64,000 nucleotides of DNA from Xylophilus ampelinus. GTDB taxonomy: Bacteria > Pseudomonadota > Gammaproteobacteria > Burkholderiales > Burkholderiaceae_C. The DNA is taken from NCBI RefSeq assembly GCF_901875635.1, contig NZ_CABFMN010000071.1, positions 26,263-90,262 of the forward strand. The letters run 5' to 3'. Shown here one piece after another: positions 35,147-43,741 of this stretch. Made by a program: the position numbers and the translations under genes. How positions within the stretch are numbered: the stretch's first letter is position 1; each line of letters begins with the position of its first letter. The notes under the pieces are model-generated. The model was not told the DNA's origin, searched no databases, and worked only from the letters and a program-made list of their open reading frames with translations.

Positions 35147-35205
35147 GGATGTCTCCGTTGAAGTCGTAGGAAGAGAGGCGGAACGGGAGAGGCCCGCGAC
35201 GGCGA

Positions 35206-35898
35206 TCAACGCGTGCCGCGCTGCTGAAGGCCGATCACGCGCGAAGCCAGCTGCGCCAGTTCGGCGGCCAGCGCGTCGGGCGAGAGTCGCCCGTCGGGCC
35301 GGTACCAGGTGTACAGGAAGCCCGGCAGGCTGCAGGCCGCCAGCGCGGTGATGCGGGTGTCGCGGAAGTCGAGGTCGCCGTCGCGCCGCGCCTCCTCGAG
35401 CAGGGGGCACAGCCGGTCGTAGAAGTGGTTGGCGAGCTTTCGCACGGCGGCCAGATATTCCGGCCGGTAGACCTGCGGCTCGCGGTAGGGGAAGAAGGCC
35501 GCGGGGTGATGCGCGATGGTGGCGCGGATCAGGCGCTCGAGCCCGTCCATGACCTTCTCGCTCGCGGGCCGCGGGTCGTGCTCGGCGAAGTCGAGCGAGG
35601 TGAAGCACTCCACTGCCGGGCGCCAGGACAGCGTCTCGAAGATCTCCTGCTTGTCGCGGAAGTAGTAGTAGACGAAGGGCTTGGTGACGCCGAGCTCGCG
35701 CACGATCTGCGCCAGCGTGGTGTTGGCATAGCCCTGCGCCGCGAACAGGCGCGTGGCCACCTGCAAGATGCGCTCGCGCTGCACGTCGGTGCCGGCGGTG
35801 CTGGCCCGCTGCCGTCCCGTGCCCTGCGGCATGTGCGCCGCCTGCGCAGCGGGCGCCGCGTGCAGGGGTTTGTGCGGTGTCTCCGATGTTCTACCCAT
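35206..35898 (-). CDS. TetR family transcriptional regulator
   Basis: The product is about 230 residues from the ATG at 35898 (MGRTSETP); a longer form from 35934 adds 12. A disordered N-terminal arm precedes the HTH (RERILQVATRLFAAQGYANTTLAQIVRELGVTKPFVYYYFRDKQEIFE), followed by a helical ligand domain. It is divergent from an acyl-CoA synthetase gene, and a palindromic site sits over its start codon. The probable role is local control of the acyl-CoA synthetase and of its own operon with the ABC binding protein. Confidence 0.88.
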   Translation of the reverse strand: MGRTSETPHKPLHAAPAAQAAHMPQGTGRQRASTAGTDVQRERILQVATRLFAAQGYANTTLAQIVRELGVTKPFVYYYFRDKQEIFETLSWRPAVECFTSLDFAEHDPRPASEKVMDGLERLIRATIAHHPAAFFPYREPQVYRPEYLAAVRKLANHFYDRLCPLLEEARRDGDLDFRDTRITALAACSLPGFLYTWYRPDGRLSPDALAAELAQLASRVIGLQQRGTR

Positions 35899-35904
35899 CG
35901 GTAG
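35891..35904. promoter_or_regulatory. Likely TetR operator (CTACC-N4-GGTAG)
   Basis: CTACCCATCGGTAG has perfect 5-bp inverted arms around four central bases. It overlaps the ATG at 35898 and lies 79 bp upstream of the divergent acyl-CoA synthetase gene, the expected place for an autoregulatory TetR site. Confidence 0.55.
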
Positions 35905-35983
35905 GATTGTTGGGGCACCATCTTGCGATGACAAGCGGCGGCACCTGCCGCTCGGCTATCGATAACCCTGAGAGGCTGACACC

Positions 35984-37615
35984 ATGGAGACAACCACCGC
36001 GGCACCTGCCCTGCCCGTTCGCCCGCAGCAGCCGCTGCACGAGTACCTGCGCACCCACGCCCGCGAGCGGCCCCAACACCCCGCGTGCGTCTGGTACGGC
36101 GCCGCGATGAACTGGGCCGAGCTCGACCGCGCGAGCGACGCCTTCGGCGCCCGCCTGCAGGCGCTGGGCGTGAAGAAGGGCGACCCGGTGGTGCTCTTCC
36201 TCAACAACTGCCCGCAGTACATCGTCGCGCACTACGGCATCCAGAAGATCGGTGCCATCGTCTGCCCGAGCGGCCCGCTCAACAAGGAGCACGAGCTGGC
36301 CTACCAGGTGAACGACCTGAAAGCCCGCGTGATCGTCGCGGCGTCGAACCTGCTGCCGGTGGTGGACAAGGTCAGGCCCGACAGCGCGCTGCAGCATGTC
36401 TTCGCGGTGCACTACGCCGACCTGCTGCCGCCCTCGCCCACGCTGGACTTGCCCGCCGAACTGGCGGCAGCCCAGAAGGAGCCACGCACCGTGCCCGCCG
36501 GCTGCGAGGACTTCCTCGCCGCCATGCAGGGCGATGCGAAGCCCGCATCCGTGGACATCGCGCTCGACGACGTGGCGCTCATGACCTACACCTCGGGCAC
36601 CACCGGCCTGCCCAAGGGCGCCATGCTCAGCTACGGCAACGCCCTCTTCAAGACCACGATGTGCGCCGACTGCAACGGCGTCACGGGCGACGACGTGCTG
36701 CTGTCCATCGCGCCGCTGTACCACATCGCCGGCATGCTGATGGGCGTGAACGTGCCCGTGGTCACCGGCGCCACGAGCGTGCTGCTGCACCGCTTCGACC
36801 CGCGCACGGCACTGCAGGCCATCGAGCGCTACCGAGTCACCTGGTGGTACAGCATCGCGCCCATGAACGTGGCGTGCATGCAGGTGCCGGGCGCGGCGGA
36901 CTTCGACCTGTCCAGCCTGAAGATGAACCCGGTCACCAGCTTCGGCATCGCCTTCACCGAGCCGCTGGCCAGGCAGTGGCAGGCGATCGCGAAGCACTGC
37001 ACCTCGCAGGAGGCGGCGTACGGCCTGTCGGAGACGCACACCTGCGACACCTACACCCCGGCCGGCCAGGCGAAGTGGGGCACGCAGGGCATCCCGGTGC
37101 CGGGCGTGACCATCCGCATCCTCGACCCCGACACCGGCAAGGAGTTGCCCACAGGCGAGGTGGGCGAGATCGTGCTGCGCAGCCCCGGCACCTTCAAGGG
37201 CTACTGGAACAAGCCCGAGGCCACGGCCGCCACGCTGCGCGACGGCTGGGTGCACACCGGCGACATGGGCAGCTTCGATGCCGACGGCTACCTGCGCTTC
37301 ATCGGCCGCTTCAAGGAGATGATCAAGGTCTCGGGCTACAGCGTGTTCCCCGAGGAGGTCGAGACCATCCTCATCAAGCACCCCGCCGTGGCCCAGGCCG
37401 CAGTCATCGCCCAAGCCGACGCCGAGAAGGGCGAGGTGGTGAAGGCCTTCATCGTGAAGAAGCCGGGCGCCGACGTCACCGCCGACCAGCTCGTCGCCTG
37501 GTCGCGCGAGAACATGGCGCCCTACAAGACGCCCAGGCACGTGCGCTTCATCGACGCGCTGCCCGCAACCGGGGCGGGCAAGGTGCTGCGGCGCATGCTC
37601 AAGGATCTGGACTGA
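35984..37615 (+). CDS. Acyl-CoA synthetase (AMP-dependent ligase)
   Basis: This 543-residue ANL-family enzyme activates a carboxylic acid to its CoA thioester through an acyl-adenylate. Core motifs are the P-loop-like YTSGTTGLPKG (about 202-212), AAYGLSETHTCDTY, GWVHTGDMG, and the hinge-to-C-lobe segment GRFKEMIKVSGYSVFPEEVE. The final catalytic Lys is in ATGAGKVLRR. The chain length preference cannot be told, but medium or long chains are likely. It is divergent from the TetR gene and 156 bp upstream of the acyl-CoA carboxylase, suggesting that its product feeds the carboxylase. Confidence 0.93.
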   Translation: METTTAAPALPVRPQQPLHEYLRTHARERPQHPACVWYGAAMNWAELDRASDAFGARLQALGVKKGDPVVLFLNNCPQYIVAHYGIQKIGAIVCPSGPLNKEHELAYQVNDLKARVIVAASNLLPVVDKVRPDSALQHVFAVHYADLLPPSPTLDLPAELAAAQKEPRTVPAGCEDFLAAMQGDAKPASVDIALDDVALMTYTSGTTGLPKGAMLSYGNALFKTTMCADCNGVTGDDVLLSIAPLYHIAGMLMGVNVPVVTGATSVLLHRFDPRTALQAIERYRVTWWYSIAPMNVACMQVPGAADFDLSSLKMNPVTSFGIAFTEPLARQWQAIAKHCTSQEAAYGLSETHTCDTYTPAGQAKWGTQGIPVPGVTIRILDPDTGKELPTGEVGEIVLRSPGTFKGYWNKPEATAATLRDGWVHTGDMGSFDADGYLRFIGRFKEMIKVSGYSVFPEEVETILIKHPAVAQAAVIAQADAEKGEVVKAFIVKKPGADVTADQLVAWSRENMAPYKTPRHVRFIDALPATGAGKVLRRMLKDLD

Positions 37616-37630
37616 GAACCCGAATACGGG

Positions 37631-37748
37631 CAGCCGAACGCAGAGGGCGCGAAAGTTTCGCAAAGGGCGCAGAAAAGAACATCAAAGGGAATTTTTTGAC
37701 TTCGTTCTGCGTCCTCTGCGTGATCTTTGCGCCCTCTGCGTTCGGCTG
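37631..37748. repeat. Long inverted repeat family D
   Basis: Two 44-base arms (37631-37674 and 37705-37748) face each other around a 30-base centre. The outer 20 bases, CAGCCGAACGCAGAGGGCGC, match perfectly. The inner parts match more loosely. It fills most of the gap between the acyl-CoA synthetase and carboxylase genes and could fold into a long hairpin in RNA. Such GCAGAGG-rich inverted repeats recur in related genomes (recalled). Confidence 0.85.
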
Positions 37749-37771
37749 TCCGCCTTTATGAATCGACCCCC

Positions 37772-40700
37772 ATGTTCAACAAAGTACTGATCGCCAACCG
37801 CGGCGAAATCGCCGTGCGTCTGGTGCGCGCCCTGCAGGATGCCGGCATCGCCAGCGTGGCCGTGCACTCGCGCGACGATGCACAGGCGCTGCACGCGCAG
37901 CTGGCCGACACCGCCGTCGCGCTCGACGCGACCGGCCCCTCGGCCTACCTCGACATTCCGGCCCTGATCGCAGTGGCGAAGGCGCAGGGCTGCGATGCGG
38001 TGCACCCGGGCTACGGCTTCCTCTCCGAACGCGCCGACTTCGCGCAGGCCTGCGCAGAAGCGGGCCTGGTGTTCATCGGCCCCACGCCCGGGCAGCTCGC
38101 GCTCTTCGGCGACAAGGCACGCGCCCGCGCGCTGGCGCAGCAATGCGACGTGCCGGTGATGCCCGGCAGCGCCGGTGCCGTGACGCTGGCCGAAGCGCAG
38201 GCCTTCTTCGCCGAGCAGGCGAAGGACGGTGCGGGCGTGATGGTCAAGGCCATCGGCGGCGGCGGCGGGCGCGGCATGCGTGCCGTGCTGCGCGCCGAGG
38301 ACCTGCCCGAGGCGCATGCGCGCTGCGTGTCGGAGGCCAAGGCTGCCTTCGGCGTCGACGGCGTGTACGTCGAGCGCCTGATGCGCCATGCTCGCCACAT
38401 CGAGATCCAAGTGCTGGGCGATGGCAGCGCCGTCGCCAGCCTGGGCGAGCGCGAGTGCACCTTGCAGCGGCGCTTCCAGAAGCTGGTCGAGATCGCCCCC
38501 AGCCCGTCGCTGAGCGAGGCCCTGCGCGACCGCATCACGCAGGCCGCGTTGCGCATGGCGCAGCAGGTGGGCTACCGCGGGCTCGGCACCTTCGAGTTCC
38601 TGGTCGACGAAAGCGCCCCGGCCTTGCCCTATGTCTTCATCGAGGCGAACCCGCGGCTGCAGGTGGAGCACACGGTGACCGAGGCCGTCGCCGGCCTCGA
38701 TCTGGTGCAGTTGCAGCTGGGCGTGGCAGCCGGGCAGTCGCTGGCCGACCTGGGCGTGCAGGCCGGCGCCACGGCGGCGCAGAGGGGTTTCGCCATCCAG
38801 TGGCGCATCAATGCCGAGACGCTCGACGCGCAGGGCAACGCTCGCCCGGCGAGCGGCACGCTCGCGCGCTTCGACCTGCCCAGCGGCCCCGGCGTGCGCG
38901 TGGACACGCAGGGCTATGCGGGCCTGGCGCCCTCGCCGCACTACGACACGCTGCTGGCCAAGCTCATCGTCTCCAGCCCGTCGGCGCAGTTTGCCGATGC
39001 CCAGCGCCGCTCGCTGCGCGCGCTGGCCGAATGCCGCATCGAAGGCCTGGCGACCAACCTCGCGCTGCTGCGCGCCATCGGCGAGCGCCCGGAGTTCGCC
39101 ACGCAAGCGGTGCACACCCGCTTCGTGGAAGCGCACCTGGCCGACCTGCTGGGCGCGGCCGAGCGCATCGCGATTGCTGCAAAATCGATAGCTGTTCCCG
39201 CAGGTGGGGCGGGCGTTGCGGCCACTTTTTCTTCTGAAAACGAAGGGGACGGTGCACCCGTCATCCGCGCGCCCATGCCCGCCAGGCTGGTGCAGTTCGA
39301 GGTCGCCGTGGGCGACGTGCTGCCCGCCGGCGCGCAGGTCGGCGTGCTCGAGGCGATGAAGATGGAGCACCTGCTGCACGCGCCCACCGCCGGCCGCGTG
39401 GTGGCGCTGCTGGCGCAGCCGGGCGATTACCTCGTGGAGGGCCAGTCGCTCGTGAAGCTGGAGCCTGTGGACGCCGACAGCGTGCAGGCCCACGCCAGCG
39501 AAGCGGTGGACCTGGACACCATCCGCCCCGACCTGCAGCGCGTGATCGACCGCCACGCCTTCACGCTCGACGCCAACCGCGAGAAGGCCGTCGCCAAGCG
39601 CCATGCCCAGGGCGGGCGCACCGCGCGCGAGAACATCGCCGACCTGTGCGAGCTGGACCGCGACCCGGGCAACTTCATCGAGTACGGCCAGCTCGCGATC
39701 GCCGCACAGACGCGGCGCCGCAGCCTGGACGACCTGATCGCCAACACGCCGGCCGACGGCATGGTGACCGGCATCGGCAGCGTCAACGCCGGGCTCTTCG
39801 GTGCCGAAGCCTCGCGCTGCGTGGTCATGGCCTACGACTACACGGTGCTCGCCGGCACGCAGGGCATGCGCAACCACCACAAGAAGGACCGCATGCTGGC
39901 GCTGGCGCACCAGCTGAAGATCCCGCTGGTGCTCTTCGCCGAAGGTGGCGGCGGGCGCCCGGGCGACACCGACATGCCGATCGTCGCCGGCCTGAACAAC
40001 CACACCTTCAGCCAGTACGCGGCGCTGTCGGGCAAGGTGCCGGTGGTGGGCATCGTGCACGGGCGCTGCTTCGCGGGCAACGCGGCGCTGCTGGGCTGCA
40101 GCGACGTGATCATCGCCACGCGCGCCAGCAACATCGGCATGAGCGGCCCGGCCATGATCGAAGGCGGCGGGCTGGGCACGTTCACGCCCGAGCAGATCGG
40201 CCCGAGCCCGGTGCAGTCGCGCAACGGCGTGATCGACATCCTGGTCGAGGACGAGGCCGAGGCGGTGCGCGTGGCCAGGCAGTACCTGTCGTACTTCCAG
40301 GGCCGCACGCACGGCGGGCGCTGCCCCGACCAGCGCGCGCTGCGCCACGCGGTGCCGGAGAACCGGCTGCGCGTGTACGACGTGCGCGCCGTGATGCGCG
40401 GCCTGTTCGACGAGGACTCGGTGCTCGAACTGCGCGCAGGCTTCGGCGCCGGCATGGTCACGGCGCTGGCCCGCATCGACGGCCAGCCGGTGGGCGTGAT
40501 GGCCAACAACCCGCACCACCTGGGCGGCGCGATCGACGCCGAGGCCGCCGACAAGGCCGCGCGCTTCATGCAGCTGTGCAACGCGCATGCGATCCCGCTG
40601 GTGTCGCTGTGCGACACGCCCGGCTTCATGGTCGGGCCCGACATCGAGGCGCAGGCGCAGGTGCGCCACGTGTGCCGCATGTTCATGATCGAGGCCCACC

Positions 40701-41080
40701 TGCGCGTGCCCTACTTCACCGTCGTGCTGCGCAAGGGCTACGGCCTGGGCGCGCAGGCGATGGCGGCGGGCGGATTCGATGCGCCGGTCTTCACCGTCGC
40801 CTGGCCCACGGGCGAGTTCGGCGCGATGGGCCTCGAAGGCGCGGTGCGCCTGGGCTACCGCAAGGAACTCGAAGCCATGCCCGCCGGCCCCGAGCGCGAC
40901 GCACTCTTCAAGGAACTGGTGGCCAAGCAATACGCCGATGGCGAGGCCATGCACATGGCGCAGACGCTGGAGATCGACGCCGTGATCGACCCGGCCGAGA
41001 CGCGGGCCTGGCTGCTGCGCGGCCTCGCATCGGCGACGCGCGCGGTGGAAGCGCCCAAGGCCTACGTCGATACCTGGTAA
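37772..41080 (+). CDS. Single-chain biotin-dependent acyl-CoA carboxylase
   Basis: All activities sit in one 1102-residue chain. Biotin carboxylase comes first (about 1-450: FNKVLIANRGEIAVR, KAIGGGGGRGM, FIEANPRLQVEHTVTE). The biotin carrier has Lys530 in LEAMKMEHLL. Carboxyltransferase N- and C-halves follow (about 600-1102: FAEGGGGRPGDTD, NIGMSGPAMIEGGGLG, CDTPGFMVGPD). This order matches the single-chain long-chain acyl-CoA carboxylases known from Mycobacterium avium and Rhodopseudomonas palustris. It carboxylates the alpha carbon of an acyl-CoA with bicarbonate and ATP. Residues about 467-490, the linker before the carrier domain, are encoded by a family A repeat. The ATG at 37772 matches the family start. 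Confidence 0.94.
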   Translation: MFNKVLIANRGEIAVRLVRALQDAGIASVAVHSRDDAQALHAQLADTAVALDATGPSAYLDIPALIAVAKAQGCDAVHPGYGFLSERADFAQACAEAGLVFIGPTPGQLALFGDKARARALAQQCDVPVMPGSAGAVTLAEAQAFFAEQAKDGAGVMVKAIGGGGGRGMRAVLRAEDLPEAHARCVSEAKAAFGVDGVYVERLMRHARHIEIQVLGDGSAVASLGERECTLQRRFQKLVEIAPSPSLSEALRDRITQAALRMAQQVGYRGLGTFEFLVDESAPALPYVFIEANPRLQVEHTVTEAVAGLDLVQLQLGVAAGQSLADLGVQAGATAAQRGFAIQWRINAETLDAQGNARPASGTLARFDLPSGPGVRVDTQGYAGLAPSPHYDTLLAKLIVSSPSAQFADAQRRSLRALAECRIEGLATNLALLRAIGERPEFATQAVHTRFVEAHLADLLGAAERIAIAAKSIAVPAGGAGVAATFSSENEGDGAPVIRAPMPARLVQFEVAVGDVLPAGAQVGVLEAMKMEHLLHAPTAGRVVALLAQPGDYLVEGQSLVKLEPVDADSVQAHASEAVDLDTIRPDLQRVIDRHAFTLDANREKAVAKRHAQGGRTARENIADLCELDRDPGNFIEYGQLAIAAQTRRRSLDDLIANTPADGMVTGIGSVNAGLFGAEASRCVVMAYDYTVLAGTQGMRNHHKKDRMLALAHQLKIPLVLFAEGGGGRPGDTDMPIVAGLNNHTFSQYAALSGKVPVVGIVHGRCFAGNAALLGCSDVIIATRASNIGMSGPAMIEGGGLGTFTPEQIGPSPVQSRNGVIDILVEDEAEAVRVARQYLSYFQGRTHGGRCPDQRALRHAVPENRLRVYDVRAVMRGLFDEDSVLELRAGFGAGMVTALARIDGQPVGVMANNPHHLGGAIDAEAADKAARFMQLCNAHAIPLVSLCDTPGFMVGPDIEAQAQVRHVCRMFMIEAHLRVPYFTVVLRKGYGLGAQAMAAGGFDAPVFTVAWPTGEFGAMGLEGAVRLGYRKELEAMPAGPERDALFKELVAKQYADGEAMHMAQTLEIDAVIDPAETRAWLLRGLASATRAVEAPKAYVDTW
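39173..39240 (+). repeat. Family A repeat inside the carboxylase gene
   Basis: The copy reads GCTGCAAAATCGATAGCTGT, then GGGGCGGGCGTTGCGGCCAC and TTTTTCTTCTGAAAAC. It keeps the order of intergenic copies (ATAGC, CGGGCGTTGC, CCACTTTT, then CTTxTGAAAAC). Length and frame are preserved, so the gene reads through it as an Ala/Gly-rich linker with no stop. Confidence 0.8.
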
Positions 41081-41136
41081 CGCGCTGACGGCGGGCCCGC
41101 GCGGGGCGCCCTACACTGCACCGCTTTGCCGTCCCC

Positions 41137-42405
41137 ATGGTCGCCTGTCCAGACGCCCGCCCCCCGCTTGCCCCAACCCGACCCGCACGCATTCTGGTGT
41201 GTGCGCTCGCCATGTTGTTCATGCCCGTGGCGGCATGGGCGCAGCATTGGGTGGCAGCCTGGGCGATGGCCCCCGTGGATCACAGCGCACTCGCGGTGCA
41301 GCCCGCATCCCTCCGCACGCTGGACAACGAGACGCTGCGCCAGCGCGTGGTGGTCACGGCCGGCGGCTCGCAGGTGCGGGTTCGGCTTTCCAACCTGTAC
41401 GGCACCACGCCGCTGGCCATCGGCGCCGCCAGCGTGGCGCGCAGTACGGGGGGCGATGCCATCGCGCGCCGCTGGATCGAGGCGCTGAGCTTCCAGGGTC
41501 GACACGAGGTGCAGGTGGCACCTGGCGCGCAGGTCTGGAGCGATCCGATCCGCCTGCCTGTCGTCGCGGGTCAGGCGCTGGCGGTGAGCGTCTACCTGCG
41601 CGAACCCTCGATCCTCGCCACCGGACACCCCGGCGTGCCGCCGGCGGCATGGTCGCTCCCAGGCGACCAGACGATGGCGGCCAAACCGAGCAACGCCGAG
41701 GCACTGCCATGGAATCCGCTCGTCACCGGCGTCGACGTGCTGGTCGCAGCGCAGGCCCGCGTGGTGGCGGCCTTCGGCGACTCCATCACTGACGGGCCCG
41801 GCGTGTCGGACAACGCAGTGGACAGCTACCCCACGCAACTGGCCACGCGGCGGCGCGCGGCGAATGGCGCCGCGCCCGTCGCGGTGGTCAACCTGGGCAT
41901 CAGCGGCAACCGGCTCCTGCGCGACGGGAACGGACCGAGCGGCGTGTCCCGCTTCGGGCGCGATGTGCTGGAGCAAAGCGGCGTCACCCACGCGCTGATC
42001 CTCATCGGCATCAACGACATCGGGTACGGCACGGTCGGCGGCGTGCGTTCGCCATTGATTCCCGCACAGCAGTTCGCCAGCGCGGACGAGATCGTCGCAG
42101 GGCTCCAGCAGATCGTGAGGCAGGCACGGGCGCGGGGGGTCAAGGTACTGCTCGGCACCCTGCTGCCCTTCAAGGGCTCGCCGTACTGGAGCGAAGAGAA
42201 CGAACACGCCCGCCAGGCGGTCAACCGATGGATCCGCGGCCGGCAGAACGTCGATGCGGTCATTGACTTCGACGCGGCACTGCGCAGCCCCGTCGATGCG
42301 CTCGCGCTCGCGCCCGCCTTCGACAGCGGGGACCATCTCCATCCGAGCAAGGCGGGGCTTGCAGCCATGGCTGCGGCCGCCGACGTGGCGGAACTGTCGG
42401 AATGA
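41137..42405 (+). CDS. SGNH/GDSL-family hydrolase, exported
   Basis: The 422-residue protein has a signal peptide (ILVCALAMLFMPVAAWAQ). An N-terminal beta-rich domain of about 170 residues (QVRVRLSNLYGTTPL) is followed by the SGNH catalytic domain. Block I is VVAAFGDSITDG, block II Gly is in NLGISGNRLLRDG, block III has IGINDIGYG, and block V is DHLHPSKAGLAAMA with the Asp-His pair. This layout is that of secreted esterases or carbohydrate deacetylases. GTG or ATG near 41137 is the start, and the signal peptide fits. It lies 56 bp after the carboxylase gene, with no evident link. Confidence 0.9.
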   Translation: MVACPDARPPLAPTRPARILVCALAMLFMPVAAWAQHWVAAWAMAPVDHSALAVQPASLRTLDNETLRQRVVVTAGGSQVRVRLSNLYGTTPLAIGAASVARSTGGDAIARRWIEALSFQGRHEVQVAPGAQVWSDPIRLPVVAGQALAVSVYLREPSILATGHPGVPPAAWSLPGDQTMAAKPSNAEALPWNPLVTGVDVLVAAQARVVAAFGDSITDGPGVSDNAVDSYPTQLATRRRAANGAAPVAVVNLGISGNRLLRDGNGPSGVSRFGRDVLEQSGVTHALILIGINDIGYGTVGGVRSPLIPAQQFASADEIVAGLQQIVRQARARGVKVLLGTLLPFKGSPYWSEENEHARQAVNRWIRGRQNVDAVIDFDAALRSPVDALALAPAFDSGDHLHPSKAGLAAMAAAADVAELSE

Positions 42406-42510
42406 TCGGGCCGCGATACAGCTTTACACAAGATTTCGCGTGGCACTTACACCGCATTGACATGGGCCGCCCACGATGAAGGCTCCACAGAACGCATGAG
42501 GAGCCTTCCC

Positions 42511-42891
42511 ATGAACAAACTCGCAAAGATCACCATGGCCGCCGGCGCCGCGGCACTTCTGTCGGTCGGGGCCTTCACGGTCCCGACGGCGGCACAGGCA
42601 CAGCCGGTCATCAACGTCCAGTTCGGCCCGCCCCCGCCGCCGCGGGTGGAACGCGTCCCGCCGCCGCGTCGCGGCTACGTCTGGGCGCCGGGCCATTGGG
42701 AGTGGCGCCGCGGCGGCCATGTGTGGGTGCGCGGCGTGTGGGTGAGGGCTCGCCCCGGCTACGCGTACCGTCCGCCGCAATGGCGCGACAACAATGGCCG
42801 TTGGGAATACAACCGCGGCCGCTGGGACCGCGACGGTGATGGCGTGCCCAACCGCGCCGATCGCCGGCCCAACAACCCGTATCGCAACTGA
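42511..42891 (+). CDS. YXWGXW-type repeat secreted protein
   Basis: The 126-residue product has a signal peptide (ITMAAGAAALLSVGAFTVPTAAQA). Aromatic repeats follow: RGYVWAPGHWEWRRGGHVWV and YAYRPPQWRDNNGRWEYNRG, a loose form of the YXWGXW motif. The C-terminus has DRDGDGVPNRADRRPNNPY, a thrombospondin-type 3-like calcium motif. It is probably periplasmic or on the outer membrane. The ATG at 42511 is preferred for the signal peptide. A terminator follows 40 bp later. Its function is unknown. Confidence 0.85.
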   Translation: MNKLAKITMAAGAAALLSVGAFTVPTAAQAQPVINVQFGPPPPPRVERVPPPRRGYVWAPGHWEWRRGGHVWVRGVWVRARPGYAYRPPQWRDNNGRWEYNRGRWDRDGDGVPNRADRRPNNPYRN

Positions 42892-42930
42892 CGGACTGCA
42901 GGCACTGGGCCTTCAGCCGTGCCGAAACAG

Positions 42931-42962
42931 GAACGCCTGCCGGCCGGCAGGCGTTCTTTTCT
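42931..42962 (+). terminator. Rho-independent terminator
   Basis: A perfect 26-base palindrome, GAACGCCTGCCGG with its complement, is followed by TTTTCT. It serves the YXWGXW gene; on the other strand it lies beyond the end of lrgB. Confidence 0.9.
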
Positions 42963-43014
42963 GTCGGCCGGCGGAACCCTCGCACCGCAGGTTCGTGCCG
43001 GGCTGATGGCGTGC

Positions 43015-43740
43015 TCAGAAGAAGCGGAACACCAGCGGCATCAGCAGTGCGGCCAGCACCACCTGCAGCCCGAGCGCCAACCCCGCATAAGCGCCAGCGT
43101 CGGCATTGACCTGCAGCGCCCGCGCTGCGCCGATGCCGTGCGAGGCGGTGCCCAGCGCAAAGCCGCGCGCCGTCCAGCCCTCGCCCGCGGCCGGCACGCG
43201 CAGCAGGTCGAACAGGTACTTGCCGGTGAGCGCGCCCACCATGCCGGTGATGACGGCGAACACGGCCGACAGCGCCGGCACGCCGCCGATCTTCTCGGCG
43301 ATGCCCATGGCCACCGGCGCGGTGACGGATTTGGGCGCCATCGACAGCACCACGTCGTGCGGCAGCCCGAGGGCCCAGGCCAGACCCACCGCGGAACCGC
43401 CCGCCGCCGCGCCGCCCAGCAAGGCGGCAAGCAGCACGCGCACGCCACGCGCGCGCAGTTCGGCGCGGCGCTGCCACAGCGGCCAGGCCAGGGCCACGAC
43501 CGCCGGGCCGAGCAGGAAGTGGATGAACTGCGCACCGGAGAAGTAGCTCGGGTAGCTCACGCCCGTGAGCGTGAGCAGCACCGCCAACGTGACCACCGAC
43601 CACAGCACAGGGTTGGCCCAGGGCGCGCTGCCCATGCGGGCGTAGAAGGCCTGCGCAAGCAGATACACCACCAGCGTGGCCGTGAGGCCGAACAGCGGCG
43701 TGGCCGAGAGGTAGATCCAGAGTTCGACGAAGTGCGGCAT
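43015..43740 (-). CDS. LrgB/CidB family membrane protein
   Basis: This 241-residue inner-membrane protein has about seven to eight helices. It carries the LrgB signature KSVTAPVAMGIAEKIGGVPALSAVFAVITGMVGALTGKYLF read over several helices, and GTASHGIGAARAL near the end. The family acts with LrgA/CidA; roles proposed include control of murein hydrolases and transport of glycolate or pyruvate-like overflow products. The partner gene lies one base upstream. Confidence 0.93.
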   Translation of the reverse strand: MPHFVELWIYLSATPLFGLTATLVVYLLAQAFYARMGSAPWANPVLWSVVTLAVLLTLTGVSYPSYFSGAQFIHFLLGPAVVALAWPLWQRRAELRARGVRVLLAALLGGAAAGGSAVGLAWALGLPHDVVLSMAPKSVTAPVAMGIAEKIGGVPALSAVFAVITGMVGALTGKYLFDLLRVPAAGEGWTARGFALGTASHGIGAARALQVNADAGAYAGLALGLQVVLAALLMPLVFRFF

Positions 43741-43741
43741 G

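Noticed and set aside
37682..40954. A 1,090-codon reverse frame opposite the carboxylase
   Set aside because: Same reason: it mirrors a gene with clear domains and reads as low-complexity Arg/His/Ala.
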